64,000 nt of DNA from Zavarzinella sp. (GCA_041399155.1 JAWKTI010000004.1:558001-622000); one strand, 5' to 3'; numbered from the stretch's first letter, positions 37,299-46,945 are shown. Program-made: numbers and translations. Notes: generated by a model from the letters alone, not told the origin.

Positions 37299-37527
37299 GG
37301 CACCGCGTTTTTCGTACCACTTCCGGCAGAAGCCGATGAACGCTTTATCGGCATGGTGGGGTGGTTCGGTGATCCATTGCTGCTCCAGATAGTAAATATC
37401 CCAACCAGGAGCTACTGTGGTCAATACGCGTGAAAAATACCCCACTGATCAGAGCAGACTGATTCGAATTTGGGAAAATTTCATAAAAAAGTTTCTCTCA
37501 ACGCAAGTATTTACAGAATAAGCAGTC
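37299..37527. repeat. Island flanking repeat, copy 2
   Basis: Its left part (37299-37365) matches copy 3 and its right part (37353-37527) matches copy 1, which joins the three copies into one repeat unit that follows or precedes each immunity-like gene. Read on the minus strand it encodes VAPGWDIYYLEQQWITEPPH and then HADKAFIGFCRKWYEKRG without a start; the stop seen in copy 3 is lost. Confidence 0.7.
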
Positions 37528-37577
37528 GATTAATCATCGCGCAAGCTAATTGAATCGCTCAACAATCGGAGTAAAAA

Positions 37578-37979
37578 GTGTCAGATAATTTCCAGGATAC
37601 CTACCAAAATCTGATTCAGAAACTTGGTGGACTAATCAAAGCTGAGGCAGATAAGGAATTCCCCTTGCAACAATCCCTAAGGCACAAAATGCCTGAAGAA
37701 CCTGCTTGGCTTTCCGCTTTCGTAGATGTGCGTTGGTTTGCTGATGCGGAAGGATTTAGTGGAAAGTTACGTATTATCTTACCAAACGAGAAACTCCACG
37801 GAATCTATACCTCTCGTGATATGAAGAACTTGTTTAGGGAAATTTGGAAAGTTCGAAAGGAAGACCCCACTGCGTGCTGGTATGGGTTGAAAGTCAGTGT
37901 TACCTACGAAGGAATTGTTACAACCGAACTTAACAACGACCCGAATTGCATCATTGATATCACGTTCTTGCAGTCTTGA
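37578..37979 (+). CDS. Immunity-like protein, paralogue 2
   Basis: This 133-residue protein is the second of the tandem pair. The N-terminal 55 residues differ more (MSDNFQDTYQNLIQKLGGLI against MSENIQEKFQQLVQKLGQLV), while the C-terminal half is nearly identical to paralogue 1. The same conserved blocks are present. A purine-rich stretch (GGAGTAAAAAG) lies just before the ATG. The two copies and their flanks appear to be tandem duplications in which the N-terminal parts have since diverged. Function inferred only from context. Confidence 0.65.
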   Translation: MSDNFQDTYQNLIQKLGGLIKAEADKEFPLQQSLRHKMPEEPAWLSAFVDVRWFADAEGFSGKLRIILPNEKLHGIYTSRDMKNLFREIWKVRKEDPTACWYGLKVSVTYEGIVTTELNNDPNCIIDITFLQS

Positions 37980-37991
37980 TTTGCAATAAGA

Positions 37992-38072
37992 TTACTTCGG
38001 AGCACCGCGTTTTTCGCACCATTTCCGGCAGAAGCCGATGAATGCTTTATCGGCATGGTGGGGTGGCTTCGC
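37992..38072 (-). pseudogene. 3' end of a replication-protein-like gene (repeat copy 3)
   Basis: On the minus strand, PPHHADKAFIGFCRKWCEKR then GAPK and a stop (TAA, 37992-37994). Together with copy 2 (APGWDIYYLEQQWITEP before it) this looks like the C-terminus of a plasmid/phage replication or DNA-binding protein, in which PG-W/Y-D-x-Y-x-L-E-x-x-W followed by D-x-A-F-x-G-F is common. This assignment is weak. No upstream coding part exists here; only the tail is repeated. Confidence 0.45.
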
Positions 38073-38112
38073 TTACAATTCATGCCAGGGATGAACGTAA
38101 TTCCAACGCCCG

Positions 38113-40887
38113 CTACGGCTTTTTCGGGTCTTTATCGAAATCTTCTACCCGCAGGCGGAAGATATTCAGCATCAGATTATCCACCGGTGCGTACTGATCG
38201 GTCAGCACGATCGGCTTTTTGTTATCTAATGCTTCTTGCAGGACATTCGCTGGAATCGTTTTGGTAACCAGTGGCTTGGTTTGCTCTGTGCCCGGCAGGC
38301 GGAATTGCTGCACCGCACTGAATAGCTTCTCTTCATTCAGTGGCTGCGTGGAACCGTAAATTACGTATACAATTCTCGATTTGCGATCGATTACTTCAAA
38401 TGGCTGCAGCATATAGACGTAAGGGAACTCTGCCTGCATGGTGCGGAACGCTGCTGCCCACAGCTCCCCACGATCGATGCTGTCAATCAGCGTCAGCAGA
38501 AATACGCCATCCTGTTTCAGCGATTTCTTCACATGGGCAAAATACTCTTTGGTCATCAGATGGTATGGCACAGAAAGGTCATTCACCGCATCCTGAATGA
38601 CAACATCATAGTGACCAGCGGGTGCCCGTTCGCGAATGAACTGTCGACCATCCATATGGTAAGACTTCGCCCGCGTATCGCGTGGATAGCCCATCGCCAC
38701 GTGGGCTGCTTCCGTGACACCAGGGTCAATTTCTACCACATCCTGCAGCACTTCGGGCATGGTGGAATTGACATAACGTGGGAAGGTATAGCCACCCCCA
38801 CCGATTACTAAGGTACGTGCAGGTTCTTTGCTTGCGACGCGGGCCTGGTGAATAAATTCAGCCTGAATCATTTCATGTTCGTAACCCAGATAGTCCGGGT
38901 CTTCCACATTCACAAAAGAGTGAATCAATTGATCCAGCGACATAAAGCGATAATTACTGCCCCGCCCAACAGGGGGATCCTGTTCGTGCCGAACAGCGAT
39001 CAGGAAGTATTTGGTTTCTTCGTAGTAGACCAATTCGCTGTCGTTAGGCCGACCACCATAAAAGATAATGCCAACAAACGAACCAATCCCGACAATGCTG
39101 GCAGCGAAAAGCAGCACCACCGTCTTCCACTGCTGCCCCACAATCACTGCAACAACCGTCAGCAGAATGGCAAGAATCATCAGGATTCGGCCGGTGCCCA
39201 GCAGATCGATCAAAAAGTAGCCAGTAACAAAGGTGCCCACAATCGCCCCGGTGGTGGACCATGCATACACCGTACCAGCAGTACGTCCGGCACTGCCAAC
39301 ATCGCGAATGGTCAACCGGATCACTTGTGGTGATATGGTGCCCAGAGCAAACATCGGCAGGAAAAACAATGCGAAGGTCCAGGCCAGCACCCGCGTAACA
39401 ATATCCGGTGCGTTAAAGACTTCAAACAGATTGTTCACCCGATTGAACACAATTTGCAGAATGATTACCCCGACGCACATTGCTGCGGCCAGCAGCAGAC
39501 AAGCACCCAGAATACTATTGGGTTGGAAGGATAAGGGTTTGCGATTCACATCATAAAAGAGTGCCAGCGTAATTAACGCACCCACCACAAAGCCCAGAAT
39601 ATAAATAAACGCACTTCCTAAACTGGTTTTGGGGAGATCGAGCAGTTTTTCGTTTTCAATAATATTTGCCAGCGAATGCACAAACATATGGCTGAAAATT
39701 GCTGCTAAAAAACCGCCGAATAAAAGCAGGTTTAAGGCACGACCATACGGTTTCGGATCGTTCTTGATGGCAAATCGGATACAAAGCCAACCAAGAACAG
39801 CACCAGCAATACGTACCAGCACGGTGGGGTTGTAAGAAAACCAACCATCAACTTCAGGTACATGCAGCAGTTTGTCGAACGCAATCGCATTACCAAGGGC
39901 AGAATTGGGGAAACCACACCGCACCAGCACGGGTGCAATGGCAGCCATCAGTATTGGGAAGAAAATTGTCAGGATTCGTTGAATGCCTACGGTGGCACCA
40001 CGGTCGGCCAGAATGCCACCCGTGTAATTCCCAAGCACGGTGCCTGCCAGCATCACACCAATAATCCCTGTCCAGGAATATAACGATACCCCGAGCGTGG
40101 GGGCCAGCACCCGCATGCCGGACAATTCCAGCGACATTCCACAAAAGCTGGCGAGAAACACCACGGCAAAAGCACGTGAAGGCTGTTTGCGAAATCCCAG
40201 CAGATCACTTTGCGGCACACTTTCCGATGATTTTGTCGTCGAAGGCGTGGTGGATAGGGTCTGATCTTTGTGCCAGTTCATCAGATAACAAGCAACAGCA
40301 AGTGCTATCAGGATACCAGTCACCCACCACGTAATCTGATCCAGCGGGAAGGATGCCAGCAGCCAGAAGCCAGTGACATAATTCCCCAGCAGGCAGCCAA
40401 GCGTGCTCAAAGCGAAAACAAAACCTGCAATGCGGCCGGCATTACCCACATCGGGCAGGAGCAGTTTAATGGTCAGTGGGGTGGCAAAGCTGAAGGTGAT
40501 GGCACCCGGCAGGCAGAACACAATCGCCAGCACCACAATTCGCACCCCCAGACCCATCGTTTGATCCAGGTTGGTGGCATCCAGCAGACGGTGCAGCCCC
40601 ACAAACCAGGCGGTACACAGTGCAGCAACCAACAAAATTGCTGCAAGTGTTTTGGTATTTGGCCTGCGGTCGGCGATTCGGCCACCCAGAGCATTCCCAA
40701 TCGCGATCCCTGTCAGAAATACACCAATGATGCAAGTCCAGGTTTCGATGGAAGAGCCAACGTATGGTGCCAGGTACCGACCAGCTAACAGTTGCATCAC
40801 CAGTGAGGCAGCATTGGCAACGAACAGCACCGCAAGCAGCGGCAGCGATACAAAAACCGGCACACGTGGTGCATTGAAAGAAGACAT
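38113..40887 (-). CDS. Fused transporter-like membrane protein with spermidine-synthase-like methyltransferase domain
   Basis: The ATG at 40887 (MSSFNAPRVPVFVSLPLLAV) is preferred because a membrane segment follows directly; a longer frame to 40974 adds 29 non-hydrophobic residues. The 924-residue protein contains two sets of membrane helices in tandem, each with an MFS-like opening (SSIETWTCIIGVFLTGIAIG and VSLYSWTGIIGVMLAGTVLG, then G-x-x-AD). The C-terminal part (about 640-860) is spermidine-synthase-like: LVIGGGGYTFPRYV, DVVEIDPGVTEAAHVAMGYP and DVVIQDAVNDLSVPYHL. Fusions of this kind are widespread but of unknown substrate; both a methyltransferase and an aminopropyltransferase are possible. 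Confidence 0.85.
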   Translation of the reverse strand: MSSFNAPRVPVFVSLPLLAVLFVANAASLVMQLLAGRYLAPYVGSSIETWTCIIGVFLTGIAIGNALGGRIADRRPNTKTLAAILLVAALCTAWFVGLHRLLDATNLDQTMGLGVRIVVLAIVFCLPGAITFSFATPLTIKLLLPDVGNAGRIAGFVFALSTLGCLLGNYVTGFWLLASFPLDQITWWVTGILIALAVACYLMNWHKDQTLSTTPSTTKSSESVPQSDLLGFRKQPSRAFAVVFLASFCGMSLELSGMRVLAPTLGVSLYSWTGIIGVMLAGTVLGNYTGGILADRGATVGIQRILTIFFPILMAAIAPVLVRCGFPNSALGNAIAFDKLLHVPEVDGWFSYNPTVLVRIAGAVLGWLCIRFAIKNDPKPYGRALNLLLFGGFLAAIFSHMFVHSLANIIENEKLLDLPKTSLGSAFIYILGFVVGALITLALFYDVNRKPLSFQPNSILGACLLLAAAMCVGVIILQIVFNRVNNLFEVFNAPDIVTRVLAWTFALFFLPMFALGTISPQVIRLTIRDVGSAGRTAGTVYAWSTTGAIVGTFVTGYFLIDLLGTGRILMILAILLTVVAVIVGQQWKTVVLLFAASIVGIGSFVGIIFYGGRPNDSELVYYEETKYFLIAVRHEQDPPVGRGSNYRFMSLDQLIHSFVNVEDPDYLGYEHEMIQAEFIHQARVASKEPARTLVIGGGGYTFPRYVNSTMPEVLQDVVEIDPGVTEAAHVAMGYPRDTRAKSYHMDGRQFIRERAPAGHYDVVIQDAVNDLSVPYHLMTKEYFAHVKKSLKQDGVFLLTLIDSIDRGELWAAAFRTMQAEFPYVYMLQPFEVIDRKSRIVYVIYGSTQPLNEEKLFSAVQQFRLPGTEQTKPLVTKTIPANVLQEALDNKKPIVLTDQYAPVDNLMLNIFRLRVEDFDKDPKKP

Positions 40888-41127
40888 GGAAACCCCTACG
40901 ATGCTGCTGCCCACCAGACCTGACAGTGGGAGTATTTTACAGGAATGTGGTGTATTGGAATCATCAGAAAACAACCAAATTTTGCAGGATCAGTTATATA
41001 AACAATAAATTATATATTAAACTCTTTCCCATCCGCCACTTGCCTTTCCCTTGCCCACTTTATTACAATAATTAATTGCTAATTTGACGAAGCGTCCTGG
41101 TTGTGCATTTCCTGGAGTACCACACGC

Positions 41128-42477
41128 GTGGAACAGACGATTGATTTGAAAGCATTCATCCTGGAACGGGAAGATTGCGACGCTGGTACCATCTCTCGGG
41201 TGAAAGAAGGCTTGTCCCAAGGTGGCTCCCAGTTTCAAGTATTAAACGAAATTAATGAAACTTTATTCAAACGGTACGAATCCGCACCGGCTACCCAGTC
41301 GAAAAAACTGGCGTTGAAACTCGGAATTACCAACTACTTCCTTGGCTATATGAAGGAAGCTGTTCGTTATTTCAAGGAAGTGGATACCCCCTTGGGTCTG
41401 TTCTACCTGGGGAAATCGCTGGCAAACTGCCGCAACTACGAAGCGGCAGCAGCTGCATTCGATAACGCAGAAAAGGCGGGCTATTCCGCACCCCAGGTGC
41501 TGCTGATGAAAGCCAGCATCCTGCGGTTACAGGGCCAGATTGAAAAGGCAAAAGCAATCCTCGGCAAACTGGGCGAACTGAGTGCATTTTCTGCCGAATT
41601 TCACTTTCAGATGGCCTCGATTGCCATTGAAGAGGGACACAAAAAGCAGGCAATTGAATCGCTGGAAAAAGCAGTCCAGATTGATCCTTCTCACTCGCAG
41701 GCACTGTTTTTATTAGGATTCTTTAATGATCAGGCAGGTCAGGATGACGAGGCGATTCGTTATTACGAACAGTGCCTGAAATACCCACCTGTGAACAAAG
41801 GCGTGCTGTATAACCTGGGGATTCTTTACGAAGACAATCACCAGTACGACCGTGCGGCCAAATGCTTCGAACGGCTTCTGAAAGCAGATTACAACGATGA
41901 ACGGGCCCGCCTGTTCCTGAAAGATGCTCAGGCTTCGCTCGACCAGACCGCAGTTCCCGAAGACGAAGTCTTTGACAGCCGTTTTCGTCAAGTGCTCGAT
42001 CTGCCAATCACCGATTTCGAACTTTCGGTGCGTTCCCGCAACTGCCTGAAAAAAATGGGTCTGCGCACGCTGGGCGATTTGACCCGCACCAGCGAAATGA
42101 GCCTGCTTTCCAGCAAGAACTTTGGCGAAACATCACTGACCGAAATCCGTGCGGTAATGAACCAAAACAATCTGCGAATTGGTCAGGCGCTGGAACAAGG
42201 CACGCAATTCGAGCCCACGCGACCTGCCCCACCAGTGCATCGCCAGCATGCCAGCCTGCCACCAGAACAGCAGGCGATGATGGATCGCCCGGTTTCCGAA
42301 CTGAACCTGACGGTGCGTGCCCGCAAGTGTATGAACCGGCTGGGGATCTCGACAATCGGCGAATTGCTGTCCCGCACTTCCGATGAACTGCTGGATGCTA
42401 AGAACTTCGGTGTCACCTCGCTGAACGAAGTGAAAGAAAAGCTCACTGAAATGGGCTTAAAACTCCGCGGCGACTGA
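41128..42477 (+). CDS. TPR protein with two C-terminal RNA polymerase alpha-CTD-like domains
   Basis: A GTG at 41128 with GGAG 10 bp upstream is the preferred start; the ATG-like upstream start is a TTG. Residues 30-270 are TPR-like (YNLGILYEDNHQYDRAAKCF). Two modules similar to the alpha subunit C-terminal domain follow, near 290-355 (ITDFELSVRSRNCLKKMGLR, LSSKNFGETSLTEIRAVM) and 385-449 (VSELNLTVRARKCMNRLGIS, LDAKNFGVTSLNEVKEKL). The residue corresponding to R265 of E. coli RpoA (in VRS/VRA) is retained in both; N268 is kept only in the first; S299 in T-S-L is retained. A role at promoters or in binding RNA polymerase is likely but unproven. It is divergent from the fusion gene. Confidence 0.88.
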   Translation: MEQTIDLKAFILEREDCDAGTISRVKEGLSQGGSQFQVLNEINETLFKRYESAPATQSKKLALKLGITNYFLGYMKEAVRYFKEVDTPLGLFYLGKSLANCRNYEAAAAAFDNAEKAGYSAPQVLLMKASILRLQGQIEKAKAILGKLGELSAFSAEFHFQMASIAIEEGHKKQAIESLEKAVQIDPSHSQALFLLGFFNDQAGQDDEAIRYYEQCLKYPPVNKGVLYNLGILYEDNHQYDRAAKCFERLLKADYNDERARLFLKDAQASLDQTAVPEDEVFDSRFRQVLDLPITDFELSVRSRNCLKKMGLRTLGDLTRTSEMSLLSSKNFGETSLTEIRAVMNQNNLRIGQALEQGTQFEPTRPAPPVHRQHASLPPEQQAMMDRPVSELNLTVRARKCMNRLGISTIGELLSRTSDELLDAKNFGVTSLNEVKEKLTEMGLKLRGD

Positions 42478-42743
42478 TTCAGATTCTGGTAAAACCATCT
42501 TCCCGCCTTCGAGACAACAACGTAGTTTGTTGAATCTCTCAGCTTGTGGCGTCTTCATTATTGAAATTCAATCACCTGATATATCAACTATCAGCCCTTT
42601 TCGACTTTTTTCCGCCATTTCTCCATTTTGTGGGAAATTCAAAATCAATTTGGGTGCGAGATGGCAATATTAATATGTGTGTGATCTGCTGCACCATCTG
42701 CGTGGGGCAGTGCAATTGAAGTCACGGGGCGGAACGGAAGCAG

Positions 42744-44138
42744 TTAGCCAACGATTGGGATGGGTGGGGCTTCGATTGCTTTCATCAGATCGCCGGGGAT
42801 GCCGCGTTGAACGCGCAGGGTGCCCACGTCGAAGAGGGCATTCAGCACCGTGGCAAACATGTTAATGGTGGTATAGGGTTTGTCGGCAGGCTTCGCATTG
42901 TTGCGATCGGTTTGGCCAATGATCGGGCCACCTTCGATGCCGCCACCCATGAAAGCCAGCGTGCCCAGGCTGGCCCAGTGATCGCGGCCCCCACGATTGT
43001 TAATCTTGGGTGTGCGGCCAAAATCACCCGTCACCACAATCAGTACCTTGTCCAGCATGCCGCGTTGCTGCAAGTCTTCCATGAAGCACCCCAGTGCCTG
43101 GTCCAGTGGCTTGCCCAGCATGTTGATGCCATCCTTGATGCCCGGGTTATTGCCGTCGGCGTGCATATCCCAGCCCGCACTGTGGATGGTGACATAGCGA
43201 CTGCCCGCTTCGATCAATCGGCGGGCAATCAGAAATTGATTCCCCAGCACAGAAGGTTCAAAGATCTTCTTGCCACATTTAAAGGAGGAGGTATCGTAGC
43301 GTTTTCGCACATCGGCAGGTTCTTTGGTAATATCAAACACCGATTGACTGCCATTGAGCAGCAGTTCAACTGCCTGGCGATCAAACTGATCGGTACCGGA
43401 AACCGTACCACTATCCAGGCCCTGTTTCAGATCATCTAACTGTTTCAACAGGGTGCGGCGATCTTCCAGTTGATCCGCATCAAGACGCAGCTTCAGATTA
43501 TCAATGGCAGGTCCCTTTCCTGCCGGGATGAATGGGGCAAACTGATCCCCAAGCGTGCCCGCACGCGAACCTTTCACTACCCGCGGTATTTCCCGATTGT
43601 ACTGTGGATCTTTGTGGGGTGCGGTCAGTAACACATTGCTGGGGAATCCCGTTTTGGGATGGTTCGTGCCTCCCAGGCGTGCCGTGGCTGCACCGATGCT
43701 GAAGCCCAAAGCTGCCTGCCCGTTAGGATCAGTCCCACCGGTAAGGACATGGCTGATTGCCTGATCGTGATTGCCATTGTTGTGGGCAAACGAACGCACA
43801 ATCGCAATGTTGTTGATCAGTTTGGCCAGGCGTGGAAACGTTCCACCCAGGTGGGTGCCTGGAATACTGGTCGCCACCGAGCCCGTGACACTGCGGGAAG
43901 GTTCCGGGCCGTCCATATTGGGATTGAACGTTTCGATGTGGCTGGCACCGCCCGAAAGAAAAACCATCACCACGCTTTTATCTTTGATGAACGATCCTTC
44001 TGCAGCCTGGGACTGCATCCGAAGAAGATCGGCCAGCGTGAGACTGCCTAAACCAAGAAAACCCGCACGGACAAAATTGCGGCGTGAGATGCCAGAGCAA
44101 TCGGGTGCGGCTCGTTGGTTCAATTCCAGGGTAATCAT
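42744..44138 (-). CDS. DUF1501 family protein (alkaline-phosphatase-superfamily fold, Tat-exported)
   Basis: The 464-residue protein starts with a twin-arginine-type signal (GISRRNFVRAGFLGLGSLTL). Characteristic strings are VMVFLSGGASHIETFNPN, IVRSFAHNNGNHDQAISH, VIVVTGDFGRTPKINNRGGR and the final DHWASLGTLAFMGGGIEGG. DUF1501 proteins are planctomycete-rich and usually encoded with a DUF1549/DUF1553 cytochrome-like protein, as here (19 bp upstream in transcription). The reaction is unknown; a phosphatase/sulfatase-like fold is suggested. It acts in the periplasm or outside. Confidence 0.93.
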   Translation of the reverse strand: MITLELNQRAAPDCSGISRRNFVRAGFLGLGSLTLADLLRMQSQAAEGSFIKDKSVVMVFLSGGASHIETFNPNMDGPEPSRSVTGSVATSIPGTHLGGTFPRLAKLINNIAIVRSFAHNNGNHDQAISHVLTGGTDPNGQAALGFSIGAATARLGGTNHPKTGFPSNVLLTAPHKDPQYNREIPRVVKGSRAGTLGDQFAPFIPAGKGPAIDNLKLRLDADQLEDRRTLLKQLDDLKQGLDSGTVSGTDQFDRQAVELLLNGSQSVFDITKEPADVRKRYDTSSFKCGKKIFEPSVLGNQFLIARRLIEAGSRYVTIHSAGWDMHADGNNPGIKDGINMLGKPLDQALGCFMEDLQQRGMLDKVLIVVTGDFGRTPKINNRGGRDHWASLGTLAFMGGGIEGGPIIGQTDRNNAKPADKPYTTINMFATVLNALFDVGTLRVQRGIPGDLMKAIEAPPIPIVG

Positions 44139-44156
44139 TGCAACTTCCCCACCTGA

Positions 44157-46625
44157 TTAGTGGTTAAACATCATTTCTTTTGAATTCAGTAACGCCCACA
44201 GAATGTTTTCGTAGGCCGTTTGTGGCTTGTCCTGCTTTTCAATGTGGGCCAACAGGATTTTCAGTTCTGCATCCGTGGGTGGGCGGGATACCGCACGACG
44301 ATAGATTTCGCTGAGCTTTTCTTCATGGCTTCGTTTATCTTTCGCCATTGCCTGCACCCGGGGACCAGCTACTTTCGTGGCCATCTCCGCTGAATTATAC
44401 AGGTGCAGTGTCTGGGCCAGCGTGGTATCCGTGCGTCGTTCACATTCGCAGGCACTGCTGGCATCCGGTCGCCCGAAGACACTCAAAAAGTAAGAATCAA
44501 ACATATTGTCGGGCAACTGCACCGCACGCGTGCCTTTCGGCATTCCTTTGAAGCTGGTTTCCGAACCAGTGACATCATTAATGGCATCCAGCAGCACCTC
44601 GGCGGGTAATCTTTTGGGGAAATATCGCGAAAAGTTCTGCCGATCGTCGCCATTGTACTGGTTGGGCACCGCACTCAGTTGGTAGGTACTGGACGTGCAG
44701 ATCAGGCGAATCAATTCCCGCTGATTGTATTTGTTCTGCTGCAATTGGTGCGAAAGTGCCTGTAATAATTTCGGGTTACTCGGTGGGTTGGTTACCCGCA
44801 GATCATCTTCCGGATCAACAATCCCCACACCAAAGAAATGTTTCCAGTACCGATTGACAATGGTGGGGGCGAAATACGGGTTTTCCGGTTCGGTCAGCCA
44901 GTCGGCCAGCACCCCACGTGGGTCGGTATTTTTGTCAATGGTCATTGGCTCGCCTTGGCCCAGTCCCGTGGGCTTGACCTTACTGCCAGAGCGAATGTTC
45001 ACAAATTCTGCCGTGCCCGGCTGAAATTTGACATTAGCTGGGGTGGCAGGCTCTGGCTTTTTCCCTTTTTTCTCTTTTTTGGCATCCTGCACCACCACGC
45101 GGGAGAAAAACGCCGTGAAGCCATAGTAATCGTCCTGGCTCCATTTTTCCTGCGGGTGATGATGGCACTTGGCACAGCCCAGGCGTTGGCCCAGAAACAG
45201 TTGTGCGGTATCTTCCATCATCACGGTGGGGTCGCGCGTTTCCCGATACCACACCACCGGCGGGTGAGTAACTTCTTCGCCAGTAGTCGTCAGCAATTCC
45301 CGCACCCACGTGTCGTAGGGCTTGTTATCGGCAATCGCTTTGCGAATCCAGTCGTAAAACGCCTGCGTGGGCTGGATGGGATCGTTCGGTGAAGATCGTT
45401 TGTTGCGAAGAATAGCACTCCACTTATTGGCAAAATAATCAGCATGGGCAGGGCTATGCAGTAATCGATCAACTAATTTGGTCCGCTTGTCGGCTGATTT
45501 GTCGTTGTTGAACTGGTCCAGTTCCTCCAAAGTGGGCAATCGACCGGTAATATCGATGGTGGCTCGTCGCAAAAAGGTGGCATCATCGCACAGTTCCGAT
45601 GGTGGCAGCCCAAACGCTTTCAACTGGGCAAAAACATGTTCATCGATGATATTGGCCACCGGGGGCAGCTTTTCCACTGCTTGCCCCAGTGGGATCGTGG
45701 CCTGACACACTGCCACGTGCGTCTGATACCGTGCCATGATCGCGGTGGACCCGGGCAGGCCAGCGCTTTCCACCAGGCCATTGGCACTAACACCAACCAG
45801 ATCGGTGCGGTTGGCATCGAACTGGCTCATTCGTGTCACATCAACGGTGCGGCCATCAGAAAGATGGGCAATCACTGCCAATTGCTGGCGATCCTTCAAC
45901 CCCAGTACCCGTTCGTGGGGCAGCACCTCTATTCGCTCGACGCGGGCATCTTCCGCACTACCCGCCGGACAACCCTGTTCAATCCACCGTTTCACCACCG
46001 TGTGAAAGGGCGAATCTTTCGGCAGTTTCTTCCCCCCACCGTGGGGCACGGTGCCATCGGCCTTGGCCAACAGCAAGCTATGTTCGGGTGCACAGGCAAA
46101 AATCCGTCGCCCACGTGCCTCTTTCACAATGTACTCATAATCTTCTGCCGGCTCAAACCCAAACAGCGATAACTTAAAGCCGTTTTGCCCATCCGCCTTA
46201 CCGTGGCACCCACCTGCATTGCAGCCGAATTTGGTGAAGATTGGCACAATTTGCTGGCGAAACGAAACCGGCAGGTCATTTTCAATGTGCTGAACTTCGA
46301 CCGCCACGCTGGTTTCCAGCTTCCCCAGTGTCAGTTTCAGGGTGCCTTTCCCTTCACGGTGGGCACGCAGGTAACCACCTGATTCCAGTTGTACCACATC
46401 CGTAGTGGGGGTAATTTTCACCTGATGGGACACATCGGTGCGTTTGCCGTTAGAATCGATACCGGTTACCACCAGTTGGTGCGTCGCATCCCGCCCGGAT
46501 AACACCAGCGAATCCCCACGGTGCTGGCCAGGTTCCAGCTCAATGCGTACGACGGAACTATCTGCTGCGTAAGCACTTAGGGCAATTATGAGAACGGCAG
46601 TGCTGCAGCACCAATGACGAAACAT
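44157..46625 (-). CDS. DUF1549/DUF1553 (PSCyt2/PSD1) protein with Ig-like and cytochrome-like parts
   Basis: The 822-residue secreted protein has a signal peptide (CCSTAVLIIALSAYAAD), a Big_2-type Ig-like domain (about 25-105), a cytochrome-like part with FGCNAGGCHGK (C-x4-CH) and LLAKADGTVPHGGGKKL, and a DUF1549 region with LGQRLGCAKCHHHP (C-x2-CH, a possible haem site). DUF1553 follows (GVLADWLTEPENPYFAPTIVNRYWK split by context, then LICTSSTYQLS, YFPKRLPAEVLLDAIND) to the end. These proteins are typical of planctomycetes and pair with DUF1501. The pair is probably one transcription unit starting here. Function in extracellular polymer or sulfated glycan use is often proposed but not shown. 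Confidence 0.93.
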   Translation of the reverse strand: MFRHWCCSTAVLIIALSAYAADSSVVRIELEPGQHRGDSLVLSGRDATHQLVVTGIDSNGKRTDVSHQVKITPTTDVVQLESGGYLRAHREGKGTLKLTLGKLETSVAVEVQHIENDLPVSFRQQIVPIFTKFGCNAGGCHGKADGQNGFKLSLFGFEPAEDYEYIVKEARGRRIFACAPEHSLLLAKADGTVPHGGGKKLPKDSPFHTVVKRWIEQGCPAGSAEDARVERIEVLPHERVLGLKDRQQLAVIAHLSDGRTVDVTRMSQFDANRTDLVGVSANGLVESAGLPGSTAIMARYQTHVAVCQATIPLGQAVEKLPPVANIIDEHVFAQLKAFGLPPSELCDDATFLRRATIDITGRLPTLEELDQFNNDKSADKRTKLVDRLLHSPAHADYFANKWSAILRNKRSSPNDPIQPTQAFYDWIRKAIADNKPYDTWVRELLTTTGEEVTHPPVVWYRETRDPTVMMEDTAQLFLGQRLGCAKCHHHPQEKWSQDDYYGFTAFFSRVVVQDAKKEKKGKKPEPATPANVKFQPGTAEFVNIRSGSKVKPTGLGQGEPMTIDKNTDPRGVLADWLTEPENPYFAPTIVNRYWKHFFGVGIVDPEDDLRVTNPPSNPKLLQALSHQLQQNKYNQRELIRLICTSSTYQLSAVPNQYNGDDRQNFSRYFPKRLPAEVLLDAINDVTGSETSFKGMPKGTRAVQLPDNMFDSYFLSVFGRPDASSACECERRTDTTLAQTLHLYNSAEMATKVAGPRVQAMAKDKRSHEEKLSEIYRRAVSRPPTDAELKILLAHIEKQDKPQTAYENILWALLNSKEMMFNH

Positions 46626-46897
46626 GGAACGATCCTGAAGTAAAACCGAAAACAGGCGGCGTGGCAGGGCAGGAGATTAGGTTCATCGTACCCCAAATTA
46701 GGCAAAAATGAAAGAAAAATCTGTGAAAAGAACCGGGCCAACCTAGAAAAAACAGTCGCCAATTTCCAACAGAGCGACTGGGGCGAACCAATCGATGTCT
46801 TTATGCAGCCCTCCCGAATGGCCTCCCGGCAAAGGCTGGGAGCCAACGTGCGTTAAGGAGTTTTCTAAGCCGTTGGAGCTAGCTACGGTTTTATAAA

Positions 46898-46945
46898 GAC
46901 GATTGTGCCAACAATCGTCATTCCCGCGAAGGCGGGAATCCAGTA
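46898..46945 (+). repeat. Two-hairpin palindromic repeat, copy A
   Basis: A 9-bp perfect stem GACGATTGT/ACAATCGTC around GCCA is followed by CATTCCCGCGAAGGCGGGAAT (second stem) and CCAGTA. Copy C at 50867 has GACGGTTGT/ACAACCGTC in the first stem, a compensated A-T to G-C change. Homology extends past the element (CAGAAAACTTGAAG against CAGAAAACTGGAAG in copy B). Confidence 0.75.

Noticed and set aside
36877..37979. CRISPR-like repeat array in the tandem unit region
   Set aside because: Repeats are long (80-230 bp), few and contain gene pieces; there are no short regular spacers.
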